The position numbers were made by a program, and so were the translations under genes. From Nitzschia sp. pyKryTriq1 (taxonomy: Eukaryota; Bacillariophyta; Bacillariophyceae; Bacillariales; Bacillariaceae), in assembly GCA_956465555.1 (NCBI GenBank), contig OY101116.1, positions 2,356,001 to 2,420,000 on the forward strand: DNA of 64,000 nucleotides, read 5' to 3'. Position 1 is the first letter of the stretch. Each line of letters opens with the position of its first letter. This document shows, one piece after another, positions 43,897 through 53,848 of this stretch. A model generated the notes under the pieces. The model did no database searches and was not told where the DNA came from. It saw nothing but the letters and a program-made list of their open reading frames with translations.

Positions 43897-44549
43897 GCTT
43901 TGTGTGCATCGACACATCGCTTTAGCCACGCAAAGCTAGAAGAATAATCGCTGATCCAACAGAGAGAGCACCACCTTGAACAGTTCGCTCTTGTCATGAT
44001 GCTATTTCGATCACAACCAGGTCATTAGTACTCGAAACCAAGTAAACTACTCTGAATAGGCCCAATCGCAATCGTGGTACACCCAGAAGACTCGCCCATG
44101 ATTATAGATCGTCCGTCTTGAGTCTGGAAACTACCGTATGATCTTCATCCTGAGCCACATCTATCTCGTCGCTGCTGCAATTTCCAAACTGACGACTCCT
44201 CATAAGCAATAACACGACAATGATTATGGTAGATGGTAAAACGTTCTTCGTTCGTCGGCGTTATCGCCGCGTTCTTGTGTTTGTACGGGTAGCTTGCAAA
44301 GCTGGTTTGTGGGGTCGGTACCTTTACACTTGCTTGTAGTGGGGGAGGGGGGGGGTTGGTACCAGGTATGGTGGATAATTTCAGTGTCACGCATGATGTT
44401 GTTGTGTCATCGCGCAAAAAAGTGCGATCAGCCGAAAACAGCGTGGGCGATGTGGGCACAAAATATATATGCCTCCATGAGTCGTTCTTCTCGCTTCAGA
44501 ACGGTCGGAGACGACCACCTCACTTTTTCTCCTCATTCCGATTTCTGCG
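43897..44549. other. Intergenic region
   Basis: 653 nt between tandem genes. A G-rich run (GGGGGAGGGGGGGG-like) lies at about 44340-44355, next to GGTACC motifs. No gene is supported. Confidence 0.35.
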
Positions 44550-45749
44550 ATGCTTCGAGTGATGCACAATTTTTTGTTCTTTTCTGCGATACGGCTCCAC
44601 AAGATTGAAGTGTCATCGCACGACATCGCCAGGTTTTGTAAACGACACAAAACCCAGAGCAGTACAAAACAAAAAGCTGCTCTTCCCTCTTTTATCAAAA
44701 TCGAGATCATGCAGAATTCAAATGGGCAGCACACCAGTGGTAATTTATGGTCTACCAGTAGTGGTCCTCAAGAGCCAGCAGTCCAAAGCTGCTCCATAGC
44801 AGCAGAAATGAAAAAACAGCCAACAGTGGCTGCTTCCACAGGACTCGCAAGCAAACTCGTTGGCGATGTTGTTATCGGGTGTGGTGTCACCTTTTGTGTG
44901 GCCCCATTCTTGACTGTTGTCGACAAGGCTATTGTCGAATCGGCGGCGGGAAGTCGAACGCTTGTCCAGTCAGGGCTGGAATCTGTGCAAGGCATTTTTC
45001 GAAATCCATCAAATTACCTCAAAAGCCCGACCTTTCTCTTGATGTGGGGTGTGTACGCTGCTACCTACAGCACAGCGAATTCTCTAAAAACGATATCCGA
45101 GCATCAAGAATACAGTAGCCGTACGGGTGCGTACTCGCAGCAAGATCCTTCTCCAAGCAGCAACAGCAAGATGGGTGTGTTCTTGGGAACAACATTGGTC
45201 AACTCCAGTTCTGCCTTGCTCAAAGATCAGGCCTATGCGAAGATGTTTGGCACGGCCTCTACTACAACGGTAGTGCCAAGAATGACGTATGCGTTCTGGA
45301 TTGCACGAGACTTTTCTGTGATTGGATCTTCGTTTATCCTTCCGGATCTAGTATCTGGTCACGTTGCAAACGCTTTGGATATGGACGAGAAGACCGCCAA
45401 GAGCATGAGCCAACTGTTCCTACCAGTCGCCGCGCAGTTCGTTGCAGGTCCATTGCATTATCTTGGACTGGATTTGTACAATCGCGATTTAAGAACGAAA
45501 TCATGGCCCGAAGCTGTGGTGGATAGAAGCAAATCCCTATGTCGAGGATTTGCTCCTGTGGTCATGGCCAGAATAGCTCGGATAGCCCCAGGATACGGTA
45601 TCGGGGGAGTTTTCAACACCAATTTGCGAGACGGATGGCGTGAATATCTCGTCCAACGTGAAGAGCATGGGCCGTCCGTAGGATTCTTCCCCGAATCATC
45701 ATCGATGCCGTCTATCTTCAAAACCAGACAAGTTTCCTACAGATTTTGA
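44550..45749 (+). CDS. Hypothetical multi-span membrane protein
   Basis: 399 residues from the ATG at 44550, or 346 from the in-frame ATG at 44709, which has comparable context; the first 53 residues are basic and could be a mitochondrial leader or 5' leader. Hydrophobic segments: LVGDVVIGCGVTFCVAPFLTVV, SPTFLLMWGVYAATYSTANS, RMTYAFWIARDFSVIGSSFI and SQLFLPVAAQFVAGPLHYLG. The last part is basic (FAPVVMARIARIAPGYGIGG). The pattern of 'NYLKSP', 'ARDF' and 'QxxxGPLHYLGLDLYNR' looks like a conserved eukaryotic organelle membrane protein, but I cannot name its family. No introns. Confidence 0.65.
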   Translation: MLRVMHNFLFFSAIRLHKIEVSSHDIARFCKRHKTQSSTKQKAALPSFIKIEIMQNSNGQHTSGNLWSTSSGPQEPAVQSCSIAAEMKKQPTVAASTGLASKLVGDVVIGCGVTFCVAPFLTVVDKAIVESAAGSRTLVQSGLESVQGIFRNPSNYLKSPTFLLMWGVYAATYSTANSLKTISEHQEYSSRTGAYSQQDPSPSSNSKMGVFLGTTLVNSSSALLKDQAYAKMFGTASTTTVVPRMTYAFWIARDFSVIGSSFILPDLVSGHVANALDMDEKTAKSMSQLFLPVAAQFVAGPLHYLGLDLYNRDLRTKSWPEAVVDRSKSLCRGFAPVVMARIARIAPGYGIGGVFNTNLRDGWREYLVQREEHGPSVGFFPESSSMPSIFKTRQVSYRF

Positions 45750-46249
45750 ACAAATAATAGATTTTGATTACACTACATACGTGAAATATTGTCATGCTAT
45801 ATCCGTTACCATTTGTTCTTCGTATATTAAAAAAGGAATAGAATAGAAGTTGAGAATCTAGTATGCACTGTACCATTTCTCGCTACCGGTAGTAGAGCTG
45901 CTCTTCATGAATGTTGGTTACCCTGTTGTACCACTTCGCAAGATCCACGATGCATGATGAAAGATGATGCGAAGAGAGGAGGAAAGAATGAAGGGAGAAA
46001 GAAAGAATTTCTCGTTTGCGTGGCGCGAAACAGATGATGATGATAGAAGATGAAATTCTGATGAGCTCGTGCGGACCTCTCCAACTGGATCTTCGAAATA
46101 TCGGAAACGACTCATTCGAACCCAAAATCCCCGTGACCCTCGAGGATAGGAGCAGGCCTGGAACTAACGGCGACTAGACTGTATTGTACTGAGACGCTTG
46201 ACTGGAACAACGGCACAAATCATCGGCAAAATAAATCACAAATCCAATC
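45750..46249. other. Intergenic region upstream of aconitase X
   Basis: 500 nt between tandem genes; short open frames only. ACCGGTAGTAG at about 45886. Nothing else seen. Confidence 0.35.
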
Positions 46250-48229
46250 ATGACTCCTCCTCGACACTGCGAGGGGCGTCTACTTGTTCATGGTAATGAA
46301 GACCACGAGGTTTGTCCTGTCTTGGCGTCCGACGTCTCCCTCTCGTTCTGGGGAGGAGTAGACGAAAAGACTGGAATCGTCATCGACACCAGTCACCCGT
46401 TGCACGGTCAGTCTGTGGAAGGAAAGATCCTCTGCCTTCCCTCGGGCCGAGGTTCCTCCACGGCATCGCAGGTTTTGCTGGAGCTCATCTTGAATGGAAA
46501 AGCTCCCAAGGCACTGATTTTGAGGGACCGAGATGGCTTAGTCAGCGTTGGGGCTCTGGTGGCTCAGTCCGTTTTCCCAGAAGCCAGAGTCTTGGACGTC
46601 ATTCAGATTGATGACTTTCGCGGATTGCTGGAAGCAGATCCCAAGTACGCTCAGGTGATGGCAGATGGATCGATGATCTTTGGAAGTAACAAAGAGGAAG
46701 TGGAAACGCGAGCTCGCGAAATTTCATCCACAATGGGAGAAAGAGAGGTCCCAGAATTGTCGTTGACACAGGAAGAGCAATCCATGATGGAGAACGCATC
46801 GACAAGCGCGGAAAAGCGAGCTGTGGAATGTATCATCCGATATGCTAGAATTGCATCTGAGGAGCCCACTTATGTCAGTGTCGAAAAAGCTCACATTGAT
46901 GGCTGCACATACATTGGCCCTGGCGGCTTGAAATTTGTTCAACGGCTAGTTCAAGAGGGCGGCCATGTGCGCATTCCGACGACTTTAAATTCGGTATCGA
47001 CAGATCTACGGCACTGGAAAAAACTTGGAATCATTCCGACCGAGTCTCAACAAGCTTCCATAAAGCTAGCGGAAGCTTACGTCGCTCTAGGATGCTCGGA
47101 ACGATCCTTCACTTGTGCACCATATCTCCTCGACCAACCACCGACCCTTCATCAACAGATTGTCTGGGGAGAATCCAACGCAGTCGTATACGCCAACACA
47201 GTCCTTGGGGCTCGTACCGAAAAATATGCGGATTATTTGGATATTTGCTGCGCGATTGTAGGGAAAGTTCCAGCGGTTGGAGTGCATTTGGATGAGCTGC
47301 GACAACCGAGTGTCGTATTAGACGCCTCGGGCATCGACTTTTCGACGGACGACCCTGATGCATTCTCGTTCTTGTTCCCCGTCCTTGGACACTTATGTGG
47401 AAGCCTTTCAGATGGAGACGTTCCTATTTTGGTCGGTCTAGAATCCTATGCCGAGTTTATCACCAAGGATCATCTAAAGGCTTTCTGCGCAGCCTTCGGT
47501 ACTACCGGTACATCGCCACTAATTCACATTGCTGGTATCACTCCCGAGGCGATCGAACCGGATGAAATGATACGAAATTGCGGTCGATGGGAGGTCATTT
47601 CAGCCCCAAAATTAGAAAAAACCTTTCAATCGCTTGATCAACAGGACGAAAAGAAAGAGGAGAGGATAGATTGGGTGGCACTTGGCAATCCCCATCTCTC
47701 TCTTTCGGAGTGCGAAGACTTGAAGAAGTTGATTGATGCTTTACCAGAACCCAAAAAGAAACATGACGATGTTGAAGTGATTGCCTGTATGGCGCGTGTA
47801 CTTTATGATGCATCTCCAGCCATACCAGCCTTACAAGCATTTGGTGTGAAATTCGTTCAGGATACATGCTGGTGTATGCTTCTGGAGCCACCGATGATTC
47901 CTTCCGACACAAACGCTCGGATTCTGACCAACAGTGGGAAGTACGCACACTATGGCCCAGGCTTGACAGGCCGTCGATTCCGTTTGGGCTCCATGGGAGA
48001 ATGTGTGGGCGCTGCCGTTTCAGGAAAATTGGAGCAACGTCCACCCACTAAGTTCCCTTGGAAAGCACAGCGGCGATTCTTTTCCACCAGTCCGTCCCCA
48101 CGTGCCATCCCTCACATCTCGGTCTGTCCACAAAAAATGTGCTGCGAGCCCACTCGTGGTTCTTGGTATTCATTATTGAAGCCTCAAAATGTCCATCATA
48201 CCAAGAAAGCGATGCAGTATTTTCTCTAG
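46250..48229 (+). CDS. Aconitase X (AcnX), small and large subunits fused
   Basis: Dehydratase of the aconitase superfamily, probably with an Fe-S centre. 659 residues, no intron. Residues 1-135 are the DUF126 swivel domain (LSFWGGVDEKTGIVID, LCLPSGRGSSTASQVLLE; the PSGRGSST loop is at 64-71). Residues about 170-600 are the DUF521 catalytic domain (AHIDGCTYIGPGGLKF at 214-229, then RIPTTLNSVSTDLRHWKKLG). Bacteria and archaea often encode these as two genes. Fused forms in fungi and bacteria are cis-3-hydroxy-L-proline dehydratases; archaeal split forms dehydrate phosphomevalonate. The substrate here cannot be told from sequence; hydroxyproline breakdown is the more likely. The last 50 residues after GECVGAAVSGKLE are unlike the family. 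Confidence 0.9.
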   Translation: MTPPRHCEGRLLVHGNEDHEVCPVLASDVSLSFWGGVDEKTGIVIDTSHPLHGQSVEGKILCLPSGRGSSTASQVLLELILNGKAPKALILRDRDGLVSVGALVAQSVFPEARVLDVIQIDDFRGLLEADPKYAQVMADGSMIFGSNKEEVETRAREISSTMGEREVPELSLTQEEQSMMENASTSAEKRAVECIIRYARIASEEPTYVSVEKAHIDGCTYIGPGGLKFVQRLVQEGGHVRIPTTLNSVSTDLRHWKKLGIIPTESQQASIKLAEAYVALGCSERSFTCAPYLLDQPPTLHQQIVWGESNAVVYANTVLGARTEKYADYLDICCAIVGKVPAVGVHLDELRQPSVVLDASGIDFSTDDPDAFSFLFPVLGHLCGSLSDGDVPILVGLESYAEFITKDHLKAFCAAFGTTGTSPLIHIAGITPEAIEPDEMIRNCGRWEVISAPKLEKTFQSLDQQDEKKEERIDWVALGNPHLSLSECEDLKKLIDALPEPKKKHDDVEVIACMARVLYDASPAIPALQAFGVKFVQDTCWCMLLEPPMIPSDTNARILTNSGKYAHYGPGLTGRRFRLGSMGECVGAAVSGKLEQRPPTKFPWKAQRRFFSTSPSPRAIPHISVCPQKMCCEPTRGSWYSLLKPQNVHHTKKAMQYFL

Positions 48230-48501
48230 AACTGCTGGCTAGGCATACAGTACTGCCGAGGACCACAAGAAAGCTATTAGAGATATTTATTAACATTATT
48301 CTTATAAGATAATCATTTCCCTCTTTGGTGGCGACCTATCCGTGGTAAATACAGCACAAAGAGTATAAAGATATGAAAAGCCGAGAGAAGTACAGTACTG
48401 TACCAGGTACTGCACCTACACTGAAACACTTTCGGTATGATACTAGATGAATCAAATCGTTTAATTCCCTGTTATGATTTCTGACGTCTTGCAACAATTG
48501 T

Positions 48502-50015
48502 TTACTGGTCACTTTCAAGGTCGACCTCGTCTGTTTTTCCTTTCTTGGAAATCACATTATTCCGAAGCCACTTTAGGGGCAATGTGGGATCAAAAATTAC
48601 CCCTGGAATTGCATTGCTCGAAAGAACATCGCTCAACTCCATTGCTTTGATCCCCGAATCATTGATCTTGGAGACAATCTTTTGGCTTTCCTGATCGATT
48701 CTGCCCGCATGGACGTTTCTATCATGGTGTGACGAGTGGTAATTGGGTTGTAATGTGAATGTTCCCATGTATGAACTCATCCGAACCGTCATTTCCCGGA
48801 CTGGTTCAAAAGAATGTAGATTATAGCCAAGGGAAATGGCTCCAAAAACCACCACCATCGATATGAGACGCTCCACTACCAGCCATCGCGCTGGTCTACT
48901 GCTCGGTGTCGATGATGAAACAGATGTCGTTTCTCGTGGAAGTGTCGAGGCGAAAGCACAGTCCACAGGGAATGACGAGTGCGTCATCTCAGAGATAATT
49001 TTCTGAAGACGCATAACCTCTTGATTAGCATCGACGACTTCTCGACAAAGATCCTCACACTGTTTTGCGTGAATTCTATTAAGCTCCGAAATACGTTTCT
49101 CGTGTTCGGCAACTTTTCGCTCGTACTTCTGGACAACCTCATCTACCTCTAGGCCCACCTGCTTTTGAGTTGCCGCCCGAATGTCGTTGCTCTGGCGCTT
49201 TTGATTTTCCAATCTTTGTTCCAGCAACTCTCTTTCCGTAATCGATATGCGAAGCTCTTGCCGCATCTGAATGGAGTAGTTATATTGAAAGGACAGATCA
49301 TATGAGGAACTATATTGTAGCGATTCTCGAGGATGCTCGCTCGCTGGGTCCGACTTACCTCTTCAATCTTTGCCGACTGCACATTCGTCATTTCCTTCCT
49401 TTTTCCTAATTCCTTTGCTAGCTTGATAAGATTCTTTTCTCGCGAATGTCTCCGTTTTTTCTCCGCAGACAACGATTCATCAGCCTTCTTCAGTTGCTTG
49501 TATAATCTGTATACAACATCCATGAGCTCACCATGACTCAAGTCATCTGCACCAAGATCACTGACATGGCTTTGAATCGACCCTTCTTCGCCCTCGTTGA
49601 CAGTTCCAATATAGAATCTTTGAGAGGAACTCTCACTGATTCCAGCAGAAGAACCTCCAATGGAAGAAGAAGAGGCAGCCATACGCACCATGAACGAGTC
49701 GTTCATTGCCGACCCATCGAGCGAGGCCATGCAGGTACTATTGATGCTGCGTCGTTTTTGCTGTTGCTTTGGAGATCCATCGTTCAATTTCACAGCAACT
49801 TCCTTTTCCTCCTCCTCGAAACTCCTTTCCTCTTCAGTGCTACTGGCAGCGGTTGAGCTCTCGCGAGGAGAATCCTGCGGAGAAGGAACGAGGGTAGGGA
49901 TGGATATCATTTTAGTAGGCGGTAAATCCAAAGCAGCTCTGATTTCCGCCATCACTGCCTCCTCGATCCTTTTCGAATCTTCCTCCAGTGTAGTAGAAGT
50001 ACGAGTAGTAGTCAT
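48502..50015 (-). CDS. Coiled-coil membrane protein, paralog 2
   Basis: Exons 50015-49359 and 49266-48502, with a 92-nt phase-0 intron, give 473 residues. A Ser/Glu-rich N-terminus (1-150) precedes a coiled coil (about 165-310): REKNLIKLAKELGKRK, KIEE at the intron, then RELLEQRLENQKRQ and HAKQCEDLCREVVDANQEVMRL. A hydrophobic helix (about 350-368, ERLISMVVVFGAISLGYNL) and a C-terminal region of about 105 residues follow. The coiled-coil blocks and intron position match the product at 42604-43896. The two genes converge from either side of the orphan membrane protein and aconitase X. Function unknown. Confidence 0.75.
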
Positions 50016-50771
50016 CTTGCACTTGGACTTGTCAGACGTATCCTGTATCCTATCGCTCTACCAGTAGTACGGTACTGTCGAGGTGCTGTACCGGTATGAA
50101 GAAAATATTCTTGATCTGGATCGCTACGTGCTATCAGCTGCCCTCCCTTCACAAAAATGACAACGGATACTGTACTCGTAGCAGAAATAAGAACACAAGA
50201 AGAAGAGACTTGGATTGATGGATGGATGTGATGCTCGAAAGAATATTGGATTTACGATTTACGAGTACGCATACCTTGTACTGCAAGCGAGCAGGCACAC
50301 ACCACTCCTCGTGAGCGATGGGACGATTTTTCAAACTGGGGGGTTTCACTGACAAATTTGGCTGGTGAGATGATGATGGATTGTTGGCTCATTTCATTAT
50401 TATTTTGTCGACAGATTTTACTGCGTGGTTTGATGCCGGCAGAGCTACTTACGGTAGAGTATCCGTACCTGTACACGTGTACAGTAGCTGCTGGAGGTGC
50501 TCGCGCGGAGCTGGCCACGCGTGCCTAAAGCACCGGTCGAGCTCAGAACGCGCCGGCCGGCTCATTCTTTCCCCAAATCTCACCAAAAATAGGTTGACAA
50601 AGATGAGAACCATACTTGTACTCGTACAGTACCGTACCGGTCCTCGTACAATGACGAATGACGATAATGAATGATGAATGATGATGAAGCGTGGCCAGTC
50701 GCCATAACCACTTCCATTCTATTCTAACCTTAAGGGTACTACGTTTCAAAACCACAACTGCAACTCAACCC
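50016..50771. promoter_or_regulatory. Divergent intergenic region, paralog 2 and WW-CD225 gene
   Basis: 756 nt between head-to-head starts. GTACGGTACTG / TACCGGTA motifs at 50068-50095 and 50625-50640, and ATGAATGATGA repeats at 50652-50685. No gene is supported. Confidence 0.4.
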
Positions 50772-51464
50772 ATGAATTTTGACAATAAAGAATCGCCAGA
50801 GAAAACTCCTTTCGCCATGAAATCCAACGAGCCCTGGTCCAAAACGGAATCATCCAATGACTCTTCACCGCTCGTCGTAGTGGGCTTAGCAGTCAACGAA
50901 GCGGGCGGTATCCCTCCACCCCCGCCATCCTCATCTGACGCACCGAATCAATGGGAAACACTACCACCTGGTTGGGCAAGTGCATATTCGCCCCGAGATG
51001 AAAGAGTTTACTATTGGGAAATTTCGACGGGAAGAACAACTTGGACGCACCCAATGATGCAAGCATGCATAGCAGCCCCACCGACATCATCTTCTCAAAA
51101 CGTGGCGTTTGTTCCGACGGGAGCTCCTCTGCCACGCAACAATCGAAATGTTTGGGGCTACTCATCGGAGAATCGTACCGATTTGTATGACACACCTCTC
51201 AATGCAACACGACGTCCCAACAACCATCAATGCTACGCGATGGCAGCCTTGATTCTTTGTTTTCCCATTGGGCTTTGTGCCATCTATCAGTCTTGTATGG
51301 TCGACCGATCTTGGTCCCACGGGAATTATGGAAACGCAGTGAATCATTCCAGGCAGGCTACGCAATATGCTTGTTTTGGTACAGCCCTGGGTACGGCATT
51401 TTGGATTTGGTTTTTTCTATCTGATAAAATCGTCCAAATGGCGGACTGGTTCCAGTTCGACTAG
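50772..51464 (+). CDS. WW-domain protein with CD225/dispanin-like membrane domain
   Basis: 230 residues, no intron; the ATG at 50772 is the first in frame. A disordered, Pro-rich N-terminus (PPPPPSSSD) leads to one WW domain with W68 and W91 (LPPGWASAYSPRDERVYYW then TTWTHP), which binds Pro-rich peptides. After a linker, residues about 143-205 hold two hydrophobic segments: YAMAALILCFPIGLCAIYQS, a polar loop with NAVNHSRQATQYA, then CFGTALGTAFWIWFFL. The 'P-G-x-x-A-x-x-x-S' first half and the A-x-x-S-x-x-A loop are the CD225 (IFITM/dispanin) pattern. Such proteins bend or tether membranes. The pairing with WW suggests a membrane adaptor; inferred. Confidence 0.8.
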   Translation: MNFDNKESPEKTPFAMKSNEPWSKTESSNDSSPLVVVGLAVNEAGGIPPPPPSSSDAPNQWETLPPGWASAYSPRDERVYYWEISTGRTTWTHPMMQACIAAPPTSSSQNVAFVPTGAPLPRNNRNVWGYSSENRTDLYDTPLNATRRPNNHQCYAMAALILCFPIGLCAIYQSCMVDRSWSHGNYGNAVNHSRQATQYACFGTALGTAFWIWFFLSDKIVQMADWFQFD

Positions 51465-51555
51465 CTACTACAAGTACCCGACTGGTCTCCTAGCTAGTTT
51501 TACTTGTAACTTTGTTTCGTTTCAACTAGTGTGGGCTACGGTACGGTTCTTGTCC

Positions 51556-53194
51556 CTACGTTTCTTTGTTTACAATCTTTTCAATGACACTCATGAACGT
51601 TTCGACGTCTTCTTCAAAAGCATTGTGCCCCAGCCCCTCCAGTTGGACTACATTCAAATTGTATTCTTTGAAGTCGGATAAGAATTCTTGCGTGGTCTGA
51701 ACTGGGATGACCTTGTCTTTCGATCCGAGGATAATGGCAACCGTGGTGTTGGGTAGATCCAAAACCTGTCGAAACAAAGACCGATCGTCGAAACTCTTTT
51801 GCGCCGTCGCAAATTGCAGGAGACCCCTCTCCCAACCTTTCCCAATCGAAGGCCACTGATACCTCAAGACGTCGCTGTCTCTTAGTCTCTCGGGATTTCC
51901 CCAAGCAGTAGTTTTAAGACCAAGCTTCCAGGAATTCTTCAAACTATTCAGGGCAAAAAGTCGAAGAGGACGGCAGGATTAGCACATGGAGTTTCAAATC
52001 ACAACTTTTGACGTTTGGATTGCCAGTAGGCGACACTCATTTCTTACCCCACTACACGACGCAAGACATAACCACCAAGTGGGAATGCGATCGCTTTGCG
52101 CAAAAAAGAGCTGGCAGCAAACCTCAAGCTTCGCACCCATCCCGACGAGTCCGCTTGTTCTCCCTCTGACGACGACGACTCATCCTTAAACTTGCTACTC
52201 AAACCTAATGCCGGCGCACAGAGGACAATGAGCTTGGTAGTATCCAAAGGAAGTTGCAATGCCATTTTCAGAGCCCCGATGCATCCAAGAGAGTGACCCA
52301 TCACAACAACCGAGTTGGGAGGTTTCCCACCAAGCTCATCGGCGGTTTCCTTCATGAAGACCGCCTGGCTGATTCTCGCCGAGGCGTCGGTTGTATACCA
52401 GTCCAATTGGCGTTGACGATCCGTAAAGCCAAACCCTACCATATCGTGGCCCAAGCCAACCCTGGCACCCAGTCGATCGACTAGAGAGGGTAAAGCAGGT
52501 AACCATGACAGCGAGGAAGCACCGAAACCATGATGGACATAGACAGCGTCTAGAAGGGACGGCTTTTTGACATCCTCTTTTGAGCATTTCAGATAATGCA
52601 CACCAATGGAAGCAGGCAAGCCCTTACTGTTGGGAACCTGCAACGACTCGTACTTTGAAATGGCAGATGGCAAGTAGTACTTTCGACAAAGATCCTGCAT
52701 TGAAATTCGAGACGGGGGACAAAAGACTTCTTGGAGGGACAATTGCGCCAGCAATGTGAATAAAATAGTCTGCAAAGACAGTACCACCAGATAGAGAACA
52801 TGAAAAATCATGAGTACGAGTATACGTCAAAGGAGCGTTTGACAGAGGGTCGATCCTCAGCAGCATCGTCACGCACCTTGGCAGCAAAGGCGATACATTC
52901 ACTAAAAGAGGGAGCCGACCTCCAACCGCGCAAAATAGCCAGAGGCTGTAAGAATGTCAAACGCTGCCACGTAGACACTGCCGACGCCCACATCGATAGG
53001 AAGACGACAACTGATTGGGCTAGTACAGGGAGTGGTCGGTATGTGGGATACAGATCGCTAGGCATCAAATAGAGCAATGGCTCCTCTGGATGCGGTCTAG
53101 GCACCTGACGAGCCAGAGACCGGGCGTCTTCCCATGCTTCGGACGACGACGTCGCCCGAAGCTGAGTACCAGTACTGGTACTGCTAGGTTCCAT
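51556..53194 (-). CDS. Alpha/beta hydrolase, membrane-anchored
   Basis: Exons 53194-52877, 52769-52048 and 51943-51556 (introns 107 and 104 nt) give 475 residues. Two hydrophobic stretches near 55-78 (VLAQSVVVFLSMWASAV) and around the first exon join (TILFTLLAQLSLQEVF) would anchor it. The hydrolase core shows HHGFGASSLSW (oxyanion loop), GHDMVGFGFTDR, the nucleophile elbow GHSLG with S266, and the acid and base D423 (GSKDKVIP) and H453 (GLGHNAFEE). This fits an esterase or lipase-like enzyme of unknown substrate. The start was set at 53194; ATGs at 53278 and in between are in frame but overlap a more protein-like small ORF in another frame. Confidence 0.82.
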
Positions 53195-53360
53195 CGTCGT
53201 CCTCGTCACCATGACCCTCCGTTGATGCTTTGTTGGCGCGGTTTTCATTGGCTTGTCGAACGGCTCGCTCAATCGCATCGGCACTGAAGAAACCGGCAAA
53301 ATCGATGTGATCAGCGTCGCGATCTCCGCTTTGATTAGGATTCAAACAGAACTCACACAT
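53184..53360 (-). CDS. Small ORF overlapping the hydrolase start (possible uORF or small protein)
   Basis: 58 residues: MCEFCLNPNQSGDRDADHID, then FAGFFSADAIERAVRQANEN, then a short charged tail rich in D, E and G. Its stop codon lies 11 nt inside the hydrolase frame, just after that gene's chosen ATG, an arrangement seen in uORF or stop-start coupling. Composition is that of a real amphipathic helix with an acidic end, unlike the competing frame. I know no family. It could be a regulatory uORF, a separate small protein, or the end of an unrecognised exon. Confidence 0.4.
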   Translation of the reverse strand: MCEFCLNPNQSGDRDADHIDFAGFFSADAIERAVRQANENRANKASTEGHGDEDDDGT

Positions 53361-53848
53361 TCAAATGAGTGAGAGGGATATCAAGACAAACTTGAGCAAG
53401 TAAAAGTAGGAACAGAGATGGAATATCTCGGAATAAACACGAGTAGACACAAGACACAAAGCACAACGATCAGAAGGAGAAGAAAAGTACCGTCAACCAA
53501 CAACCGACAACAACCAACAACGCCATAATAACACGCGGCGCCGCGAGAGAGAAAGATACAGTACAAAATTGCAACACGACGGATGGCAGGCAGACGCTGG
53601 TTTTTGACTCTCTATAGTAGTAGGCTACGATATCGAGAGAACTACAGCCAAATGCTTCCTGAAATTTGCTCTATGATATTTTGAGAAACGCTCTCTCTAG
53701 TAGCAGTATGCTGGTGTACTACTATCACAGCCAGGGCCAACTTCATTCATTTTGTCACAGTCTCGGTCGCCAGCAAAGAAGGCAGCAACACCCGCCAAGT
53801 CAAAGGCATTCATGTCCGCGTCTTCCCGAGACCTATACCTATATTAAT
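53361..53848. other. Intergenic region upstream of hydrolase transcript
   Basis: 488 nt. CAACCAACAAC-type repeats at about 53492-53522 and CTCTCTAGTAGCAG at about 53692. No gene seen. Confidence 0.35.

Noticed and set aside
52770-52876. Hydrolase starting at the ATG at 52811 inside this interval
   Set aside because: The interval has a good GTGCGT donor and TTTGCAG acceptor, and joins two coding frames in phase, so it is better read as an intron.
52808-53278. Longer hydrolase N-terminus from an ATG at 53278
   Set aside because: Possible, but the added residues look unstructured and the overlapping small frame looks more coding; the 53194 start was preferred.
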